Source: Branchiostoma lanceolatum
Lineage: Eukaryota > Chordata > Leptocardii > Amphioxiformes > Branchiostomatidae
Direction: 5' to 3'
Length of the DNA stretch: 64,000 nt
Assembly (NCBI RefSeq): GCF_035083965.1
Contig: NC_089726.1
Coordinates: 11,723,501 to 11,787,500 of the forward strand
In this document: positions 47,301 to 60,436 of the stretch, piece after piece
How positions within the stretch are numbered: position 1 is the first letter of the stretch
Layout of the letters: the number at the start of each line of letters is the position of its first letter
The notes under the pieces: model-generated
Databases searched by the model: none
What the model was told of the DNA's origin: nothing
Seen by the model: the letters and a program-made list of their open reading frames with translations, nothing else
Translations under genes and position numbers: made by a program

Positions 47301-50300
47301 TTCAATTTTCATCATTCTTATTTTACAGGGCTCTAGGACTTAAGATCCATCCATACACAGAGGTAAGAAATAAATGATAACAGATATCAAGTACCCTTCT
47401 CTAAACCTGTGTTCTTTGTGGCACATGATGTGTTGCTGCTACTGATAGCATTATTGAAAAATGTTTAGGGTCCAGATCATAAGGATAACAAAACAGGATG
47501 GGAATGGTGTTGTGGGGCAGTCTAAAGCTCCAGGCTACATGATTTCTGAAGACCAATGATGTAAGATGTTGTTATGTGACTTTAATTGGTATCACCTGCT
47601 TCCTCCACCTCATGATAGTGGTGGTAGGGCATGCTAGACTTCATGTTGTCCATGCCATCCCTTCTGCAGCTGTCAGAAGATGAGGGTTTCACTGAGCCGT
47701 CCGACACAGAGTCCAGTCTGACCACCCCCAGCCCAGACCTGCTGATAGAGGAGGATATCTGGGAGCAGGCACTGACCTACAAACCCAGTCAACACAGGAC
47801 ATGGGAGACCATAGGATGGTTGGTCCTTTGGTGCTGTTTTACATGACATCTTAGTTTGAGATAAAGATGTCAGTGTTTGCACAAAGCCTTTAAGATTCTC
47901 TTTCCGCTAGACACTTTGTGTGGCCCTTCTTTTCGTAATTGAAAAATGATGCAAGATGTAAAAGTGTGACTTAAAAAACAAGGGATCACAAAATGTAGAA
48001 AATGGTTCTTTATGATTGAGTGATCTGTCAAATCTTTGGATCTTATTTTCTTGTATTGATACCTTACTAATTCCTCTGATATTCTCAGACACAAGTATAG
48101 AACTCAACTTATCTGTACATTTTGAAATCTTGTTAAAGAATTGGTCAAAACAATAGAAGCGAAGAGGCACCTTAAGTAAAATTTGTCTGATTCTCCTTCC
48201 CAGTGTCCCCGGCCCTACAGAGAAGCCATACCTGACAGAGGCAGGTCGACAGGTGTTTGATGCCCTGTACACCATGGTTCAGCGCCAGGTGCAGGTGGCA
48301 GGGCTGGACAGCACCACCGTGCAGAAACCAGTCAGCCACATGGTACACGAGAGGGACCTGGTCAGGGATGCTCGAAATGTGCTCATTGGAGTACCCTCAC
48401 ACACCTTTGTCTTGGACCAGGTAAACTGTGCTTCTGATGTCATCTTAAAGTATTTTTTGAATAGTCATGTACCATCAGTTTCCATTCATTAAACAGAAAG
48501 AATCAAACTAAAGAGCATCGGCTAATTGGTTCAGATTAGCTAGAGCCTATGGATATTTTCAGGGTAACGAACTGATAGTCTTCTACAGACTAATCTTGAC
48601 ACTAATCCTACTTTTTAGTGTTTAACTTTTATGGATGTGGCTATTGGAAAAATCTCTTTTGGGCAAAAACAAGTCGTAGAAGACTGTTTGCATTACCATT
48701 TATTCCTCCCTAGATGACACAGTCCTTCAGTGTAAAGGAAGGCATCCACATGTCTGGGACCACCCCGGGGGCTATGCGACAAACTCTGTCCAGATTTGCT
48801 GAGATCGGGACCAACTACCGCCGCCTAGCTATCTTTGCATCACCCCCCATCATGAACTCCTTCTACCAGGGTGGACTGATCTTCCAGGCTTTTACAGGGG
48901 GTCTCAGGAAGTACCTGCAGTACTATAGGTAGGGATACGTTATTTAAAATATATTAGACCAAAAATTTTACTTAACCCTTGTCGTGTGGGACCCCTATAT
49001 ATAGGCAGGCCCCTCATTACAGAGCCTTTTTGTTGGTCCGGTGTTGGCATGTTGGGGGTATTTTTCAGCTGGCTGTGATCAGTTTCCTCCACTGGGGTCT
49101 GTTCTGTGCTAAGGACTGAGCTTCATCCCAGGTGATCCCCATTGCCTCGAGGTCTCTAGTCACAGTGCTTCTCTAGGTATTGTAGATGCAATTATTGCTA
49201 CATGTATGTGTTTAGAAAGGAGTCAGCGATACATATATTATGGTTCACAGTAGTACAATATACATGTATTTTGCCCATGTACAATGTAGGTACTATGTGC
49301 TATCAGGCTCCTCCAGTGTGTCCCTACTCACCCTAGAGATGTGGTACAGGAAGCTTGGGGTACAGATTAGGTAAGTGTTCTTCCCTCTTATGCTCAGTGT
49401 GCAGTTTTATGTCTTCGTGCAGTAACACCCTTGTGAATTCCTCCACCAGTAAGGCATACTTAATTAGGTTTCAATTCTGCTAACAATTTACTACAACAGA
49501 AATCTTACCAGTACATTTTCTAACACTTTTTTTCACATTTCCCCAGGTACCTTGCAGAGTTGTGTATGTGTTCATCTTCCAGTCAGTTCAACCCTGCTGG
49601 GAGGAATGGACTCCCAGATGGATTCCCTACAGTAAGGATTGTTGACACTGCAGTCTTCATAGCTTGTTTTAAGGAAATGGTCCTTTCTTGAGAGTATAAT
49701 AGAATGTCACTATTCAAAGACAATGTTTGGGAAAAGTTTTTTTTTCTTTACTCAGCATTATTCTGATGAATCTCTCCTACTATTGCCACACTAACAGGGA
49801 GTGAAGTTGCTGACATACTTGTACAAGGAATCCCTGGACTCCTGTAACACAGACAACTATTCAGCCCTCCTGTCTCTACTACAGCACTCTACAGGACCCT
49901 ACATCACGTGAGCTACTATTCTTTATACACATTTCATATTTCTTGAAGTGGGATGATCAAAGTTTTAATGTCACATCACTATTTCAATAAAGTATAGTGC
50001 CTTGTAATGTCAAGTACCCTGCATTTGCCTATTCGTCTGTTTTTCTCTGTCTGTTTGTTAGTTTGTATGTTTTTTTATTTGTTTTCAAGCCTTTTTCCTC
50101 TGTCACAGTTTTGTCCAGGACTGGGTGTTTGATGGCATATGTCGAGACATCTATGGAGAGTACACCATAGAAGTCAATGATGAGTTCCTATGCTTCAGAG
50201 GTTGGTAATCATTGTTCTTGTAAAAATATATCTGTGTTGTAGTGTTATTATATGTATTTTCAATAAGAGGAATTGAACATGTCATGCACAGATGGAATAA

Positions 50301-53300
50301 AGGCAATGCTATGACAAAAATATTGTGGAACAGACTCTGTATTAGTACCACTTGCAGTTAGGTTTATTGGTTACCAAAGGAATGGGAATTATTTTAATTT
50401 TCTTTCTCATGTTCATTATGATGTACATTCCTGTGTTTCAGACAAGCACTACTGGACCCAGGGGTTCACTGTTGCCACGGCTACAGTGGAGGAAAGTGTT
50501 CCTCTATTCCTGGCAGACCTAGCTAACAACATCTTTGTGTGTGGAAAGTCTCTGAACCTGCTCAGACTCTGCTGTCCTGGGGTGGGTCACACTCTCAAAT
50601 CAACATTCACAAATGAACTTTGTGTTTCTTTCTGTACAGTTTAGCTTTACTTTCCAAAGGTAGTGAAACAAGGCATCAAACTTGTTAGCTAAACTTTGGT
50701 TCCCGTGTACTACAGGCAGAGGTTGTCAAAATTTGTCTGCTGATGTCTTCTGTCTGAAATTTTGAAGTACACATGTATTAGATTCTGTAGCAGCTCTTCC
50801 AGTAATGGTCCCCACCCCCTACAGCATCACTTGTGCACAAGAGATGTCCCTGTGCCACGGCTGGCCCTGACCTTCTCCATGGAGGACCTGTCTAACATTG
50901 AGGAGCGGTGTGCGGAGTATGTGGGGAAAATGGACGGGATAGCTAGACGTAAGACTGTGTCCAGCGAAGAAATGGTGAGTTCTCATGAACAGACAAGCTC
51001 ACAAACTAAACAGTAAACTTTCATATTTTCTCTCCCCCATTGTTGTATCTTAGACTCTAGTAAAGAGTGTTAAGGATTGATAGAAACATTCAAAATAATT
51101 TGTGAAGGCTACATTTACTGAGATAGTTTCCTTGCTACAGGAGAGAAGAGCAGTCCAGGCCAGACAGGACCTGGTGGTGCTCGCCAGACAGACAGCCTCC
51201 AAGGAGATAGACCGCATCCAGAGTAAGTACTGTGGGGATAGACCAAATTACCAGGAGGTACTATGTTAAATACACTGGGTACACAGTGGCTGCCTTGGGA
51301 AACAGGCTGGATAATCATATATCCAGGCACAATGAGAAATGGACTGCACACTGTCAGAACAATAGTCTTAAATTTTCATGACTCAGTAATCCTCTTTATC
51401 AACATATCTCCCATTGTATCTATTCATAAGGCTGTATCTCTGTGTGACGACCTCCTGATCTCTAACTCTGCACACTTCAGGTGAGAGACAGAAGGCACTG
51501 GAAGCTGCTGATGCCAAGAAGAGACAACAGTTCCAGGAACTGAAAGAGCAGATGGAACAGGATCTTCAGGTACAGAACAGCTCTAGAGTCAACTCTGCTC
51601 TTCTCAGTGACAAAACTATAGTTTATGATAAATGTATGTAGTGCACATGGATTTTCTCATATCCAGCAGCAATGCAACATTTAGGACATAGATATGAATA
51701 TGGGACGATATGTTACATGTATGATGTACATGTATCAGCAGATGCTAATGTAGGTATCACATTTTGTGTCATCTTTTGGTTGTAAGTACAGTCAATCTGC
51801 CTAAGAAGACCACTAATAAAATCTGGTCTTAGTGGACAAGTGGGTTCTAAATGCTTGTATTAATGGGAAAGATATCTAAGGGACTACCAAGTAGTGGTCA
51901 CATTGGCCACGTAGTTGTTATGTAGAAGTGGTACAAATTTGACTATGTTTGTGACAACAAAAAGCGTGCCTACCATGATGTATTAATTGCGTTGTTCCCT
52001 CAGCGACGCGCCTCAGAGAAGGAGAAGGAGGCAGAGGAAGATGTGGCGTTTATCGAGGGGCTGAAGAGGAGGGAGAGTGAGGAGGCAGAGGCTGAGGCTG
52101 AGCTGGAGAGACAAGCCAGGTGAGGAGGACCTGATATATCTACACTAGTCGATTACTTTAACCCTTGCAGGCTTTTTGCTCATTGTTTGAATTCAGTACA
52201 TTATATTTGATATAGCTTTGCCCGTATTGATGTGGTTAAAATGCATACTCATAGAAGCTTGCGCTGCTATCTTAGGCTCTGTTACAAGCAAGAAATGTCT
52301 AACCTTGGCGTCAATAACAATTGTCCTCACCATTTTTATTATCATGTGTCATACAGGGAAGAGGTAGTGGAGTACTATGCCAAGTTAGGTGAAGAAGCAG
52401 CCAAGAGAGAGCAGAGAGCTCTGTGGAAGATCAGGCGGCATCGCCTAGACCAGGCACGTCTCAACTTCTTACTCAACGAGGAGAAGAATCTCAAGAAAGG
52501 AGCTGGGCCAAGCTCTGATGGAGAGGAAGGGAGAGGAACTGGCAGTCCGAATGTTGCAGATCAAACAGGAATGCTGGTTTCATTCGCTGAGAGTCCACAA
52601 CCAAGTGCAGAGACAGGAAAGCTCATTTCATTCATAGCAGAGCCATCAGAACCACCCACAGTTTTACATTCCATCCCAGAAGGGAGGAATCTGCTAGACT
52701 TGTCTATTGAAGAATTCCTGCCCAAGTCCGAGCCAACAGGAGGAGAAACACAGGAAGATGCAAGTGCAGCTAAACTTGACGAAGTATTGTTAGAAATAGG
52801 CTCAGACTTGCCTCATAAAGAAAGAAAGCCCCACCCTTCAGACACCTCTGTACCGGTTCAGACGAAGCCAGGCATTGCTGTCCACCAGCATGGACACCCA
52901 TCTCAGTCTTCTGTCTTCAGTGAGGAAGAGATAACTTCACCTGCAGGTGGAGACGGGATAAAGAGAAGTCATCCTTCTGACTCTGTGTTTACTGCTGATG
53001 GAGGGATGGGGGAGGGAGATGAGGGGAAGGCCAGTGTACAGGTGGGGAAACATGGGCACCACTCTGACTCTGTCTTCACTGCTGGTGGGGAAATGAAGGA
53101 GGGAGAGAGTCACAAGGCACTGATCAGGGTAAGGAAGCACGGGCACCACTCAGAGTCAGTCTTGACAATGGGGGGGGAAGTTAAGGAAGACACTCAGAAG
53201 AGGATAGTTAGACGAGGGGAACATGGGCATCATTCTGACTCCGCCTTTAGCACCGGAGGGGAGATAAGAGAGGCAGACGTGAAGAAGCCTTTGATAAGAG

Positions 53301-56300
53301 TGGGGCAGCATGGCCATGCCTCTGACTCTGTGGTGGGAGACTTGATTTCTGGAGAGCAAGACGAAAACAGTACAAGACTGGTGACAAGAAGCCAACATGG
53401 CCATCCGTCCGATTTGTCTGCAGGGCCGGACACTGCTAGACCGCAGAGAAACAAACATGGGCATGCATCTGACATGTCTCAAGTGCCAGATGCTGGAAGA
53501 CCAAGGAGAAGCCAGCATTGCCATGCATCAGAGTCTGCTGCAAAGGACATTCTCTATCCTACAGAAGATCGAGAACCTGATAGCAGAACCAAACATGGAG
53601 TCAGAGGGAAGATTCCGCATGGGCATTCCTCTGACTCCACAGTAGAGGGAATACTGTATGAGGAGGCCATAGATTCCACCTGGGTGGTCAAGAGGTCGAG
53701 GTTTAAGGAGAGGAACGTCCATGGTCACCACTCTGACTCCAGTGTGCAGAGGCTGCTGTACCCACAGGAGAAAGCAGACAGTGATGCGCAAAAAGGTAAG
53801 CAGAAGTCACATTTCTGGCATGTGGGCATTACTGTAGTTAAGTCTCTTCATACAGTAATACAAGACTGCAAGGGTCAGATACTTGTACTCGTTATATTAT
53901 GATATTACAAACATACATGTAAGTAATCCTATCTTATCATTGTCCAGGTTTATCTTGATTGTCTTTTCTTTAAAAAAAATACATTTCCCTCTATTGATCC
54001 AAAACTAGAATATTTTACTCTTTGGAGTAGATTTTTGTACTGATTGTTGTACTAAAAAGCATATAACTCATTTCCTATTGTTTGTTCTCCTTTCTCCCCA
54101 AAAGTATCTAAAGAGGGAGGCACAGTTTCTGCCAATATAGCAAAGAAGGTGTGGGCAGATCAGCAGGTGGAACCACTGCCAGACAAGTTTGATATGCTGG
54201 GTAAATATTCACTTTGGGGTCACAAATGATTGTACATTGGGTTATTCATGTACATATAGAACCTTGAGGGGGTGACACCATGGTAGTCAGAATGAAACCG
54301 TAGGAGGTAGACAATGATTTGATACATTTGTAGATTTTTTATTACTTAATATTAGAATGAAATGGACTTGAATGTGACAGTGAAAATTTTTGATTTAATG
54401 GAATGGCAACCCGTACATATACATGTAAACAGAATTTCTAGAGAAGTATTTCTGAGATCCAATATTTATTTTGATTACTTGATTATTTATGAAGCAATGG
54501 TTTGTTGACATTAAGTTATGATTAAAAAGGTGATCTGCAATCAGCTGTTTTATTATTTACAACTGTTTCTTTCTTCAATTTGAACACAGATAACCCACCA
54601 TCTGTTGATCTGCTGGGAAACCTTGGTGTGATACCGTACACCATGTTTGGTGACTATGGTTGTGGTGGCAGTGATGAGGTGGACAGTGTGGACATCGTGT
54701 CCCTCCCTGTACTCATCAAGCGCTCCATCACAAGTCCCCTCACTGCTCAGTAAGTCTACAGTCTTACTCGGACATTGTAAGAATGTTGGTGAGGTCTGCG
54801 ACCTTAATTTTAACAGTAATATGTCTACTTCATATTCTATAATGTACTTGTATCCAGTATTTGTTTATTAAAAAAAAAATGAAACAGAAGAAAAATTCAA
54901 ACATTCACAATCCGAGAAAATCCATACGTTTACTCTTTTGGACACAATATCGAGAAGAAACAACTAAAAAATGAGTTAATTTCAAGACATGTAAGATAAT
55001 CTCCAAGAAGATCTATCGGTGGCAAAGACAGTATCCAAAGGGCCATAGCAATTTTATTGGCCAATTAACCTGGATACGGTCTTTACCAATGATAGGTCTG
55101 CTTGGAGATTTATGTAATGCTCATTTTTAATTTCAAATCAGATACCAAATATTAAGTATCAAAGGAATGTAGAAATTGTATTGCAGATTTGGGTACCTTA
55201 GAAACTTTGTAAAAATTATAACATGTTTCATCTTGTAGGATCACTCTGGTGAATAAGGCCATAGTAGATTACTTCATTGTGGAACTGAAGGTACAGCGCC
55301 ACTTTAAAGCCCTGCGGACATATTTACTCATGGAGGATGGGGAGTTTGGGCATGCTTTATCTGACCAGCTTTTTGATAAGGTTGGTTTTGCATTTTGTAC
55401 TGTTTTGATGTTGATTGGTTGGTTCATTGGTTTGGATAAAGACATGGTTTGTTCAATGCTTAGTGGCCAGCTTTCATAAGGAGATTAGTATTTCATAAAT
55501 TTTCTCTATCCCTTAGTCTATTTGACAGTTGGAGCTCCACAGAAGATCTGGCAACCAGTTTTCTCCACCCTTCTCAGTGTTCTTCTTCATTTTTCACTTA
55601 ATGTCATGCCAGTCCAGTCTCTGATATCAGCCTCCCAATTTTTTCTTCTTCCTAGTACTTGAACGGATCCCCGCATAGTTTTGGCTAGTTAGTCCCAATG
55701 ACTGTGACTCGAGGCCGTACCACTTCAGTTTCCCTTTCTTTACTGTGGTTAAGAGTTGGATGACTTATTACAGATTAGTTCATGATGAACACATCTGATG
55801 TACTGTTTACTTGTTGGCTCCCTTAGCTTGCCCAGGGCCTGTCCCCACAAGAGTTGCTGTCCCCCCTGGTGTTGAACAGTGTGTTGACCCGAGCCATCCA
55901 GACCTCAATCAACAGAGACTCTGACTACACGGCAAACTTCAGCTTTGCTCTCAAGTGGCTGCCAGAACACTTCAAGCTCAATGGTCAGTAGAATCTGACT
56001 GTGTTTGTGACAAGCATTTCATGAGGATTACATATTTCAGGGTTGTTAGTGCATTATTGATGTGAGAGATTAAAAACATGGCATTATTTTTTTTCAGCTC
56101 ATGACACACTGGATTGCCTCGAACTTCGTTACAAGGTATTTAAAATTTCAATCTCTAAGTTTCATGTTAAGGCTGATGTCTTCACCTTTCAATAACGACA
56201 TTGCAGACCAATTTTTGTATCAATTGTACATATCTTGTTATTAGCTGTCCTACGTTAGTCTATCCAATGATGAATTATCTGAATTACTAACCCCGCCCGC

Positions 56301-58856
56301 TGTTATGCAGGTGGACTGGCCCCTCAATATTGTCATCACGGACACCACTATCAACAAGTACAACAAGGTGAGGAATTCAGAAAGACTCCATCTTCTGTTA
56401 CTGGTCAGGGCCTTTGTATTACTTGCTGTCTACAGTTTCATCCTGTTGTTTATTAGCCTGGATGCCAGACCCCCAAACTCTGAAATATCTATCGTGTGGG
56501 AGTCTGGTCTGATGGGTGGGGAAATTTTCTCAGTAGAGTGGTGTCAGTGGGAGGAGAAGCTGTGATTAATGGCCACTCGCACCACAGGTAGCCTGGTACA
56601 TGGCACCACAATTGGCCAGCTGGCTATGAACAATAATGAATCATGGACAAGACACAGCTCAACGGTTAATCATTAACCACTCAATTATCAAAATATGCAT
56701 GGAGTTATTTTAAGTGTATTTAGTAATTTACCTCTGGTAATGTCCTATTTGTTAAACTGAGATCATGTGTTAAACAGGTCTACAACCAAATAAGACATTA
56801 CGGGCCCTATCTGCAGTTACATTTTATCTGTTAGTGGATTCAAAAACACAGCTGGGAGTCTGTGACCAATCATGGCAGGGGTGTACATGGCTCCCTGCTG
56901 ATCCTGCTGCTGCTCTATTGGTGGGATCCTCGCTCAGTATTTGAGCTGGCATGAGAAAATTTCCCCAAGCATCAGACCAGACCCCCACACGATAGATATT
57001 TCAGAGTTTGGGGGTCTGGCATCCGGGCTAGTTGTTTATGCTCTTGTCTTATTTTCTGTCCTGCAGATCTTTTCATTCATGCTACAGCTGAAGAGAATCA
57101 CCTGGGTACTCAAGGACATCTGGTTCCACCTGAAGAGAAGTGGTCAGTTTACTGCCTACCAACTTCTGTGTCTTTTATGCACAACTGGTTTAAAAGTGTC
57201 TGTATTGAAATCATAACATTTATACCATAAAAATGCCACTTCAGTTTTAGTTTTGTATTTACATGCAGTTGAGTTTCTGATGATATTAAGTTTCAAAGCC
57301 AATTTTCAGGTTAAAAGATTCTGTCATTTTGTGATTATTAACAGCCTAAAATTAAAATCTTTCTACAGCCATTACCAACAGGGCAGGAAACTCCTCCCAG
57401 TACAGGCAGCTTCAGCTGTTCAGGTGGGAGAATTTTGCAGTTATACTTACAGTTTTCATTCATAATCTTCTTCATATAATGTATTTTCAAGTGATACTTA
57501 GCACGATGACTTTATTGTTCATTTTTCATCCTCTGCTTCTCGATCACAGTCTAGCCTACCAGTCCCTGTAGTCTGGTTTATCACCTTCTACATTGTCTCC
57601 TCCCTGTCAGACATGAGATGCAGCACTTTGTGGGTGTGATGCAGGGATACGTGTCTAACCAGATCATCCACGTGAGCTGGCAGGAGTTCTGTAAGGAGCT
57701 GCGGGAGAATGTGCACAGTCTGGACGAGCTGCACCAGCGCCATGCTGAGTACCTCAACAAAGCCATCTTCAGGTCAGACTCAGCTATATATAATCACCTG
57801 TTACTTCACGCTTTGTATAGCACTCAGTCACTGTTGAAAGAAAGTGGATGCTATCTGAAATGTCTGACCCTTTACAAAATTTATCCACTTGCTTGAGTTG
57901 TAATTTTTGTATTGTGTATCTTATTACCAGGATGTCTAACCTTCATCGATGTACCATGTACAATATTTCTCCAATACATGTTTCTGGACCAGAGGGTCAA
58001 GAAGTCCTCACAGTTACTGGTAACAACTCACAAGATTTCTGTGCTACTGGAAAGGGTTGCAGTTCTTGGGATGGTTAGGACATGGTCAGCTATTTTCTTT
58101 TGTATCCTATGATGATGCAAATGTTGACCTTGTCATCTTAGAGGAAAACATGAGACCTAATGACCTGGCTTGAGAGATAAATGGTTCCTCCCCTCCATGT
58201 GTATTCTGCAGGTCTCTGCTGAGTAGGAAGGCTGGACCAGTGATGAAGGTCATTACTGATATCTTCAACGTCATCCTGAAGTTCAGGATTCAGCTGGTCT
58301 CACATTCCTGGCACTTCGACGAGACTCGGAAAGAGGCTGTTCACCAGGCCTACCCCAACATGATCAGCTCCTTCCACGCATTCCAGAAATATTCCGAGTT
58401 CCTCTACAGAGGTCAGTATTGCTTTCTTCTTCTTTTTGTAGACTGTTGATACTTCTTACTGGTAGATTCTTAGTGCATATCCCGTAAAGGAAGATACAGC
58501 AACATTACTTTTAATACATGTACATGCACTTATCTTGTAGTTTAAATTGCCATGTTCCCCTCCATATAAAAGTGTTACTTGAAAGCCATCTTACATTCCT
58601 TATGCATTTGTTACTGTTTCATTTGCTGATCAGACCTCCATTTTTTTTAATGATCCATTCACTTCACAAACTGAGTAGGAGAAGACCTACAGGATTTTAT
58701 GGTTTGCTTAATGAAAAAGCTCATCGGTTGTTTTGTACAAGAACATTATTTGTCGTACTTGCAGTGGTGAAGAAGTTGGTTGCCCGCGGTTACCAGCCCC
58801 ACCTTGAAGACTTCCTTCTAAGACTCAGCTTCAACAACTACTACCAGGATGTCTAA
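44327..58856 (+). CDS. TUBGCP6: Gamma-tubulin complex component 6
   Basis: Scaffold subunit of the gamma-tubulin ring complex, which nucleates microtubules at centrosomes. 31 exons with exact phases, 1,680 residues (human 1,819): 44327-44651, 45575-45699, 46099-46190, 46372-46453, 46629-46685, 47041-47168, 47329-47362, 47670-47818, 48204-48420, 48714-48928, 49290-49370, 49547-49631, 49798-49907, 50109-50200, 50442-50581, 50825-50974, 51141-51222, 51481-51569, 52004-52119, 52357-53795, 54105-54200, 54590-54749, 55239-55380, 55827-55983, 56098-56135, 56311-56367, 57067-57142, 57369-57423, 57611-57772, 58212-58411, 58765-58856. GRIP1 core: GLIFQAFTGGLRKYLQYYR, WVFDGICRDIYGEY. Then a charged coiled coil (50900-52500) and an insert with HGHxSDS repeats. 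GRIP2 core: LLMEDGEFGHALSDQLF, YKVDWPLNIVIT, GYQPHLEDFLLRLSF. Intron 3 is GC-AG. Confidence 0.95.
44770..45050 (+). repeat. Degenerate GATAC/CTATGATACT satellite in TUBGCP6 intron 1
   Basis: About 280 bp are built from overlapping variants of ACGATAC, TACGATACTA, GATGCGATACAATACGA and CTCTACGATACT. The basic step is 5 bp (GATAC) with a looser step of about 10 bp. It is non-coding and abuts the SINE that follows. Confidence 0.8.
45075..45485 (-). mobile_element. tRNA-derived SINE, minus orientation, with (CAAA)n tail
   Basis: On the minus strand, from about 45485 downwards, a tRNA-like head carries an A box (TAGTGGCAGGGTG) and a B box (GGGTTCGAATAC). It is followed by a body with CTTGGGAAAGGCAATTTACA, ATGAGTACCTAGCTTCGG, CGTTAAATGGAGGTCC and TTATCGAAAAGAGTAGGGG, and ends in CAAACAAACAAAC (45075-45090). 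The body is about 80-90% alike to the element at 60437-60735. It lies in TUBGCP6 intron 1. Confidence 0.85.
46766..46789. repeat. (TA)n microsatellite
   Basis: About eleven TA units in TUBGCP6 intron 5. Simple repeat, nothing else seen. Confidence 0.8.
52880..53765 (+). repeat. HGHxSDS repeat array within TUBGCP6 exon 20
   Basis: About eleven diverged copies of a unit of about 20-30 residues centred on HGHHSDSVFTAGGE or HGHASD: HQHGHPSQSSVF, SHPSDSVFTADGG, KHGHHSDSVFTAGGE, KHGHHSESVLTMGGE, EHGHHSDSAFSTGGE, QHGHASDSVVG, QHGHPSDLSAG, KHGHASDMSQV, QHCHASESAAK, PHGHSSDSTVEG, VHGHHSDSSVQR. Vertebrate GCP6 carries nine 27-residue repeats with HGHVSDAS-type cores at the same place, reported as PLK4 substrates. 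The array is thus an ancient but fast-changing feature of the gene. Confidence 0.9.
54998..55110. mobile_element. MITE-like hairpin, AATCTCCAAGCAGATC family, copy 2
   Basis: The left arm 54998-55037 (AATCTCCAAGAAGATCTATC...) and the right arm 55071-55110 (...GGTCTGCTTGGAGATT) are inverted copies over 40 bp with about five mismatches and a loop of 33 bp. The outer half is the same sequence as the 32.7 kb hairpin. It lies in the intron before TUBGCP6 exon 23. Confidence 0.75.
56454..57031. mobile_element. Foldback element of about 580 bp in TUBGCP6 intron 26
   Basis: The left arm begins TTAGCCTGGATGCCAGACCC and the right arm ends GTCTGGCATCCGGGCTAG. The arms are inverted copies over about 80 bp (56454-56533 and 56952-57031), with only a few mismatches over the outer 60 bp. 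The interior is non-coding. The element ends about 35 bp before exon 27. Confidence 0.8.
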
Positions 58857-59810
58857 GTGTGGAAGAGCATCATGTTAAGTCCATCCCATGATATATAACC
58901 TGCTACATTTGTACCTTGGTACCAGATTGTACTGGTGACTTGGGAAGTGAATGTTCTAGATGTCAAACACGAAGTGGAAAGACATCTGAACAAAAGCATG
59001 ACTATGCTGTCTACAAGCAAAACTGAAAAGTAGGATTACTAGTGTATGGGGCATGTCTGATGTGTAACTTTGTTTAAAGTTTGTTGCAAAAAAAAACAAA
59101 CTTGTCCATTCAGTGGACAAGACTTATGTTTAGGTATTGAATCAAGTTCACCTTTGTTTAAGGATATATATCAACAAACAACTTGTACATATTGATATGT
59201 GACTTTCAAATACTGGTCAGGCATACCAGAAGAGAAAAAAGACATAATTAAATGTTCATATACTGAGCCTGAGGCACATTGAAAGACAAGGATTTCCATG
59301 TGATTCTAATACCGTATGCATGTCAGAAGTAAGTGATATTAACCAGAAGAGAAATACATGTACCTAATACTTAGTAATAGTTAAGGCTTTTACTGGTCTC
59401 AAAGTTGTATCAATCTTTAAGCAAGTTGAAAAGAAGTCGACACTGATTAAAGTGTGTCTGACTACATATAATGTTAAAGACTCAGTATAAGATATTGCTT
59501 TCATTATTTGGAGGGAATGATTGGAGCAAAATATTATTATCGTATGTATAAATTATTGGACTCAAAAGGGAACCTGTGTAGAAAATTCATTTGCAAAGAT
59601 TGCTGATTTGTAAATCATCGCAATATGTCATAGTTTTGTCTTCTAGTTATTGACTTTTTGTAAATATTAGTTAACATTTGATCTCCACAGGAACCTGTAA
59701 GAAACAAAAACAATGGTATCCTGCACATTTGTTTGTCATCAAATTTATTGTTGTATCATATGTGTATATGATTGAATGTGTGCCAAATAAAAAGATTGTC
59801 TCTTAATTAA
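58857..59810 (+). other. 3' UTR of TUBGCP6
   Basis: AT-rich sequence after the stop codon, with AATAAA at 59786-59791 followed by a GT-rich stretch, a fair polyadenylation site. No gene is visible. Confidence 0.6.
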
Positions 59811-60436
59811 AAGTCTTTAGACAGTTGTGACTAAAGAATGTCTACTGATAACAATTCCTTTTGAAGTATAGACTGAACCTGTCCATTGTTCCAGACACAG
59901 TGGTCATGCATTACAAGCCATGATATGGTCGGCCTGGGAAGGAAAATCTATTGATTTCAACTTTGCTATTTCCCCCTTTGATACTACATGTGTACGTTGA
60001 CGCTATCTTGATCAGGATGTGTGTGTCTGTGTTTTGACACAGGCCACGTCTCATTCCGGACTCTGTTCCACACGGTCCCATCACTGTTTATACCCACTGT
60101 ACCTGAGTGTGTTGCAGAGCTACCGTAGTGTTGGGTGTATTTGGTAAGTAAAGTTTGTATTCATTTATAGGATGTCTTTGATTGGCTTCTTCGATGTCGT
60201 GTTCTGGAGCTTTTTCTAAAAGAGGGGATTATTGACCTCCACACCGGAGAGAAAATTATCATATTATAATTTATGAGTTGGTAAATCAAATGCCGCCAGA
60301 TGGTACAAAACAAAACGTTTCACAGTTGACATCAGATCTTAATGGCAATACTTAGGATATAAAGCTGTACAAAACGCTAAAATACAAAAGTGTCCTAAAA
60401 GGACAGGTCGTCTAGTGCCCACAATGACCGAAAGGT
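59811..60436. other. Spacer without a recognisable gene
   Basis: No convincing coding frame, RNA gene or repeat was recognised between the TUBGCP6 3' end and the SINE. Confidence 0.4.

Noticed and set aside
51785-51960. Repeat-looking stretch (GTCTTAGTGGACAAGTGG...)
   Set aside because: It looks like a dispersed repeat, but no ends, inverted arms or second copy could be shown within the window.
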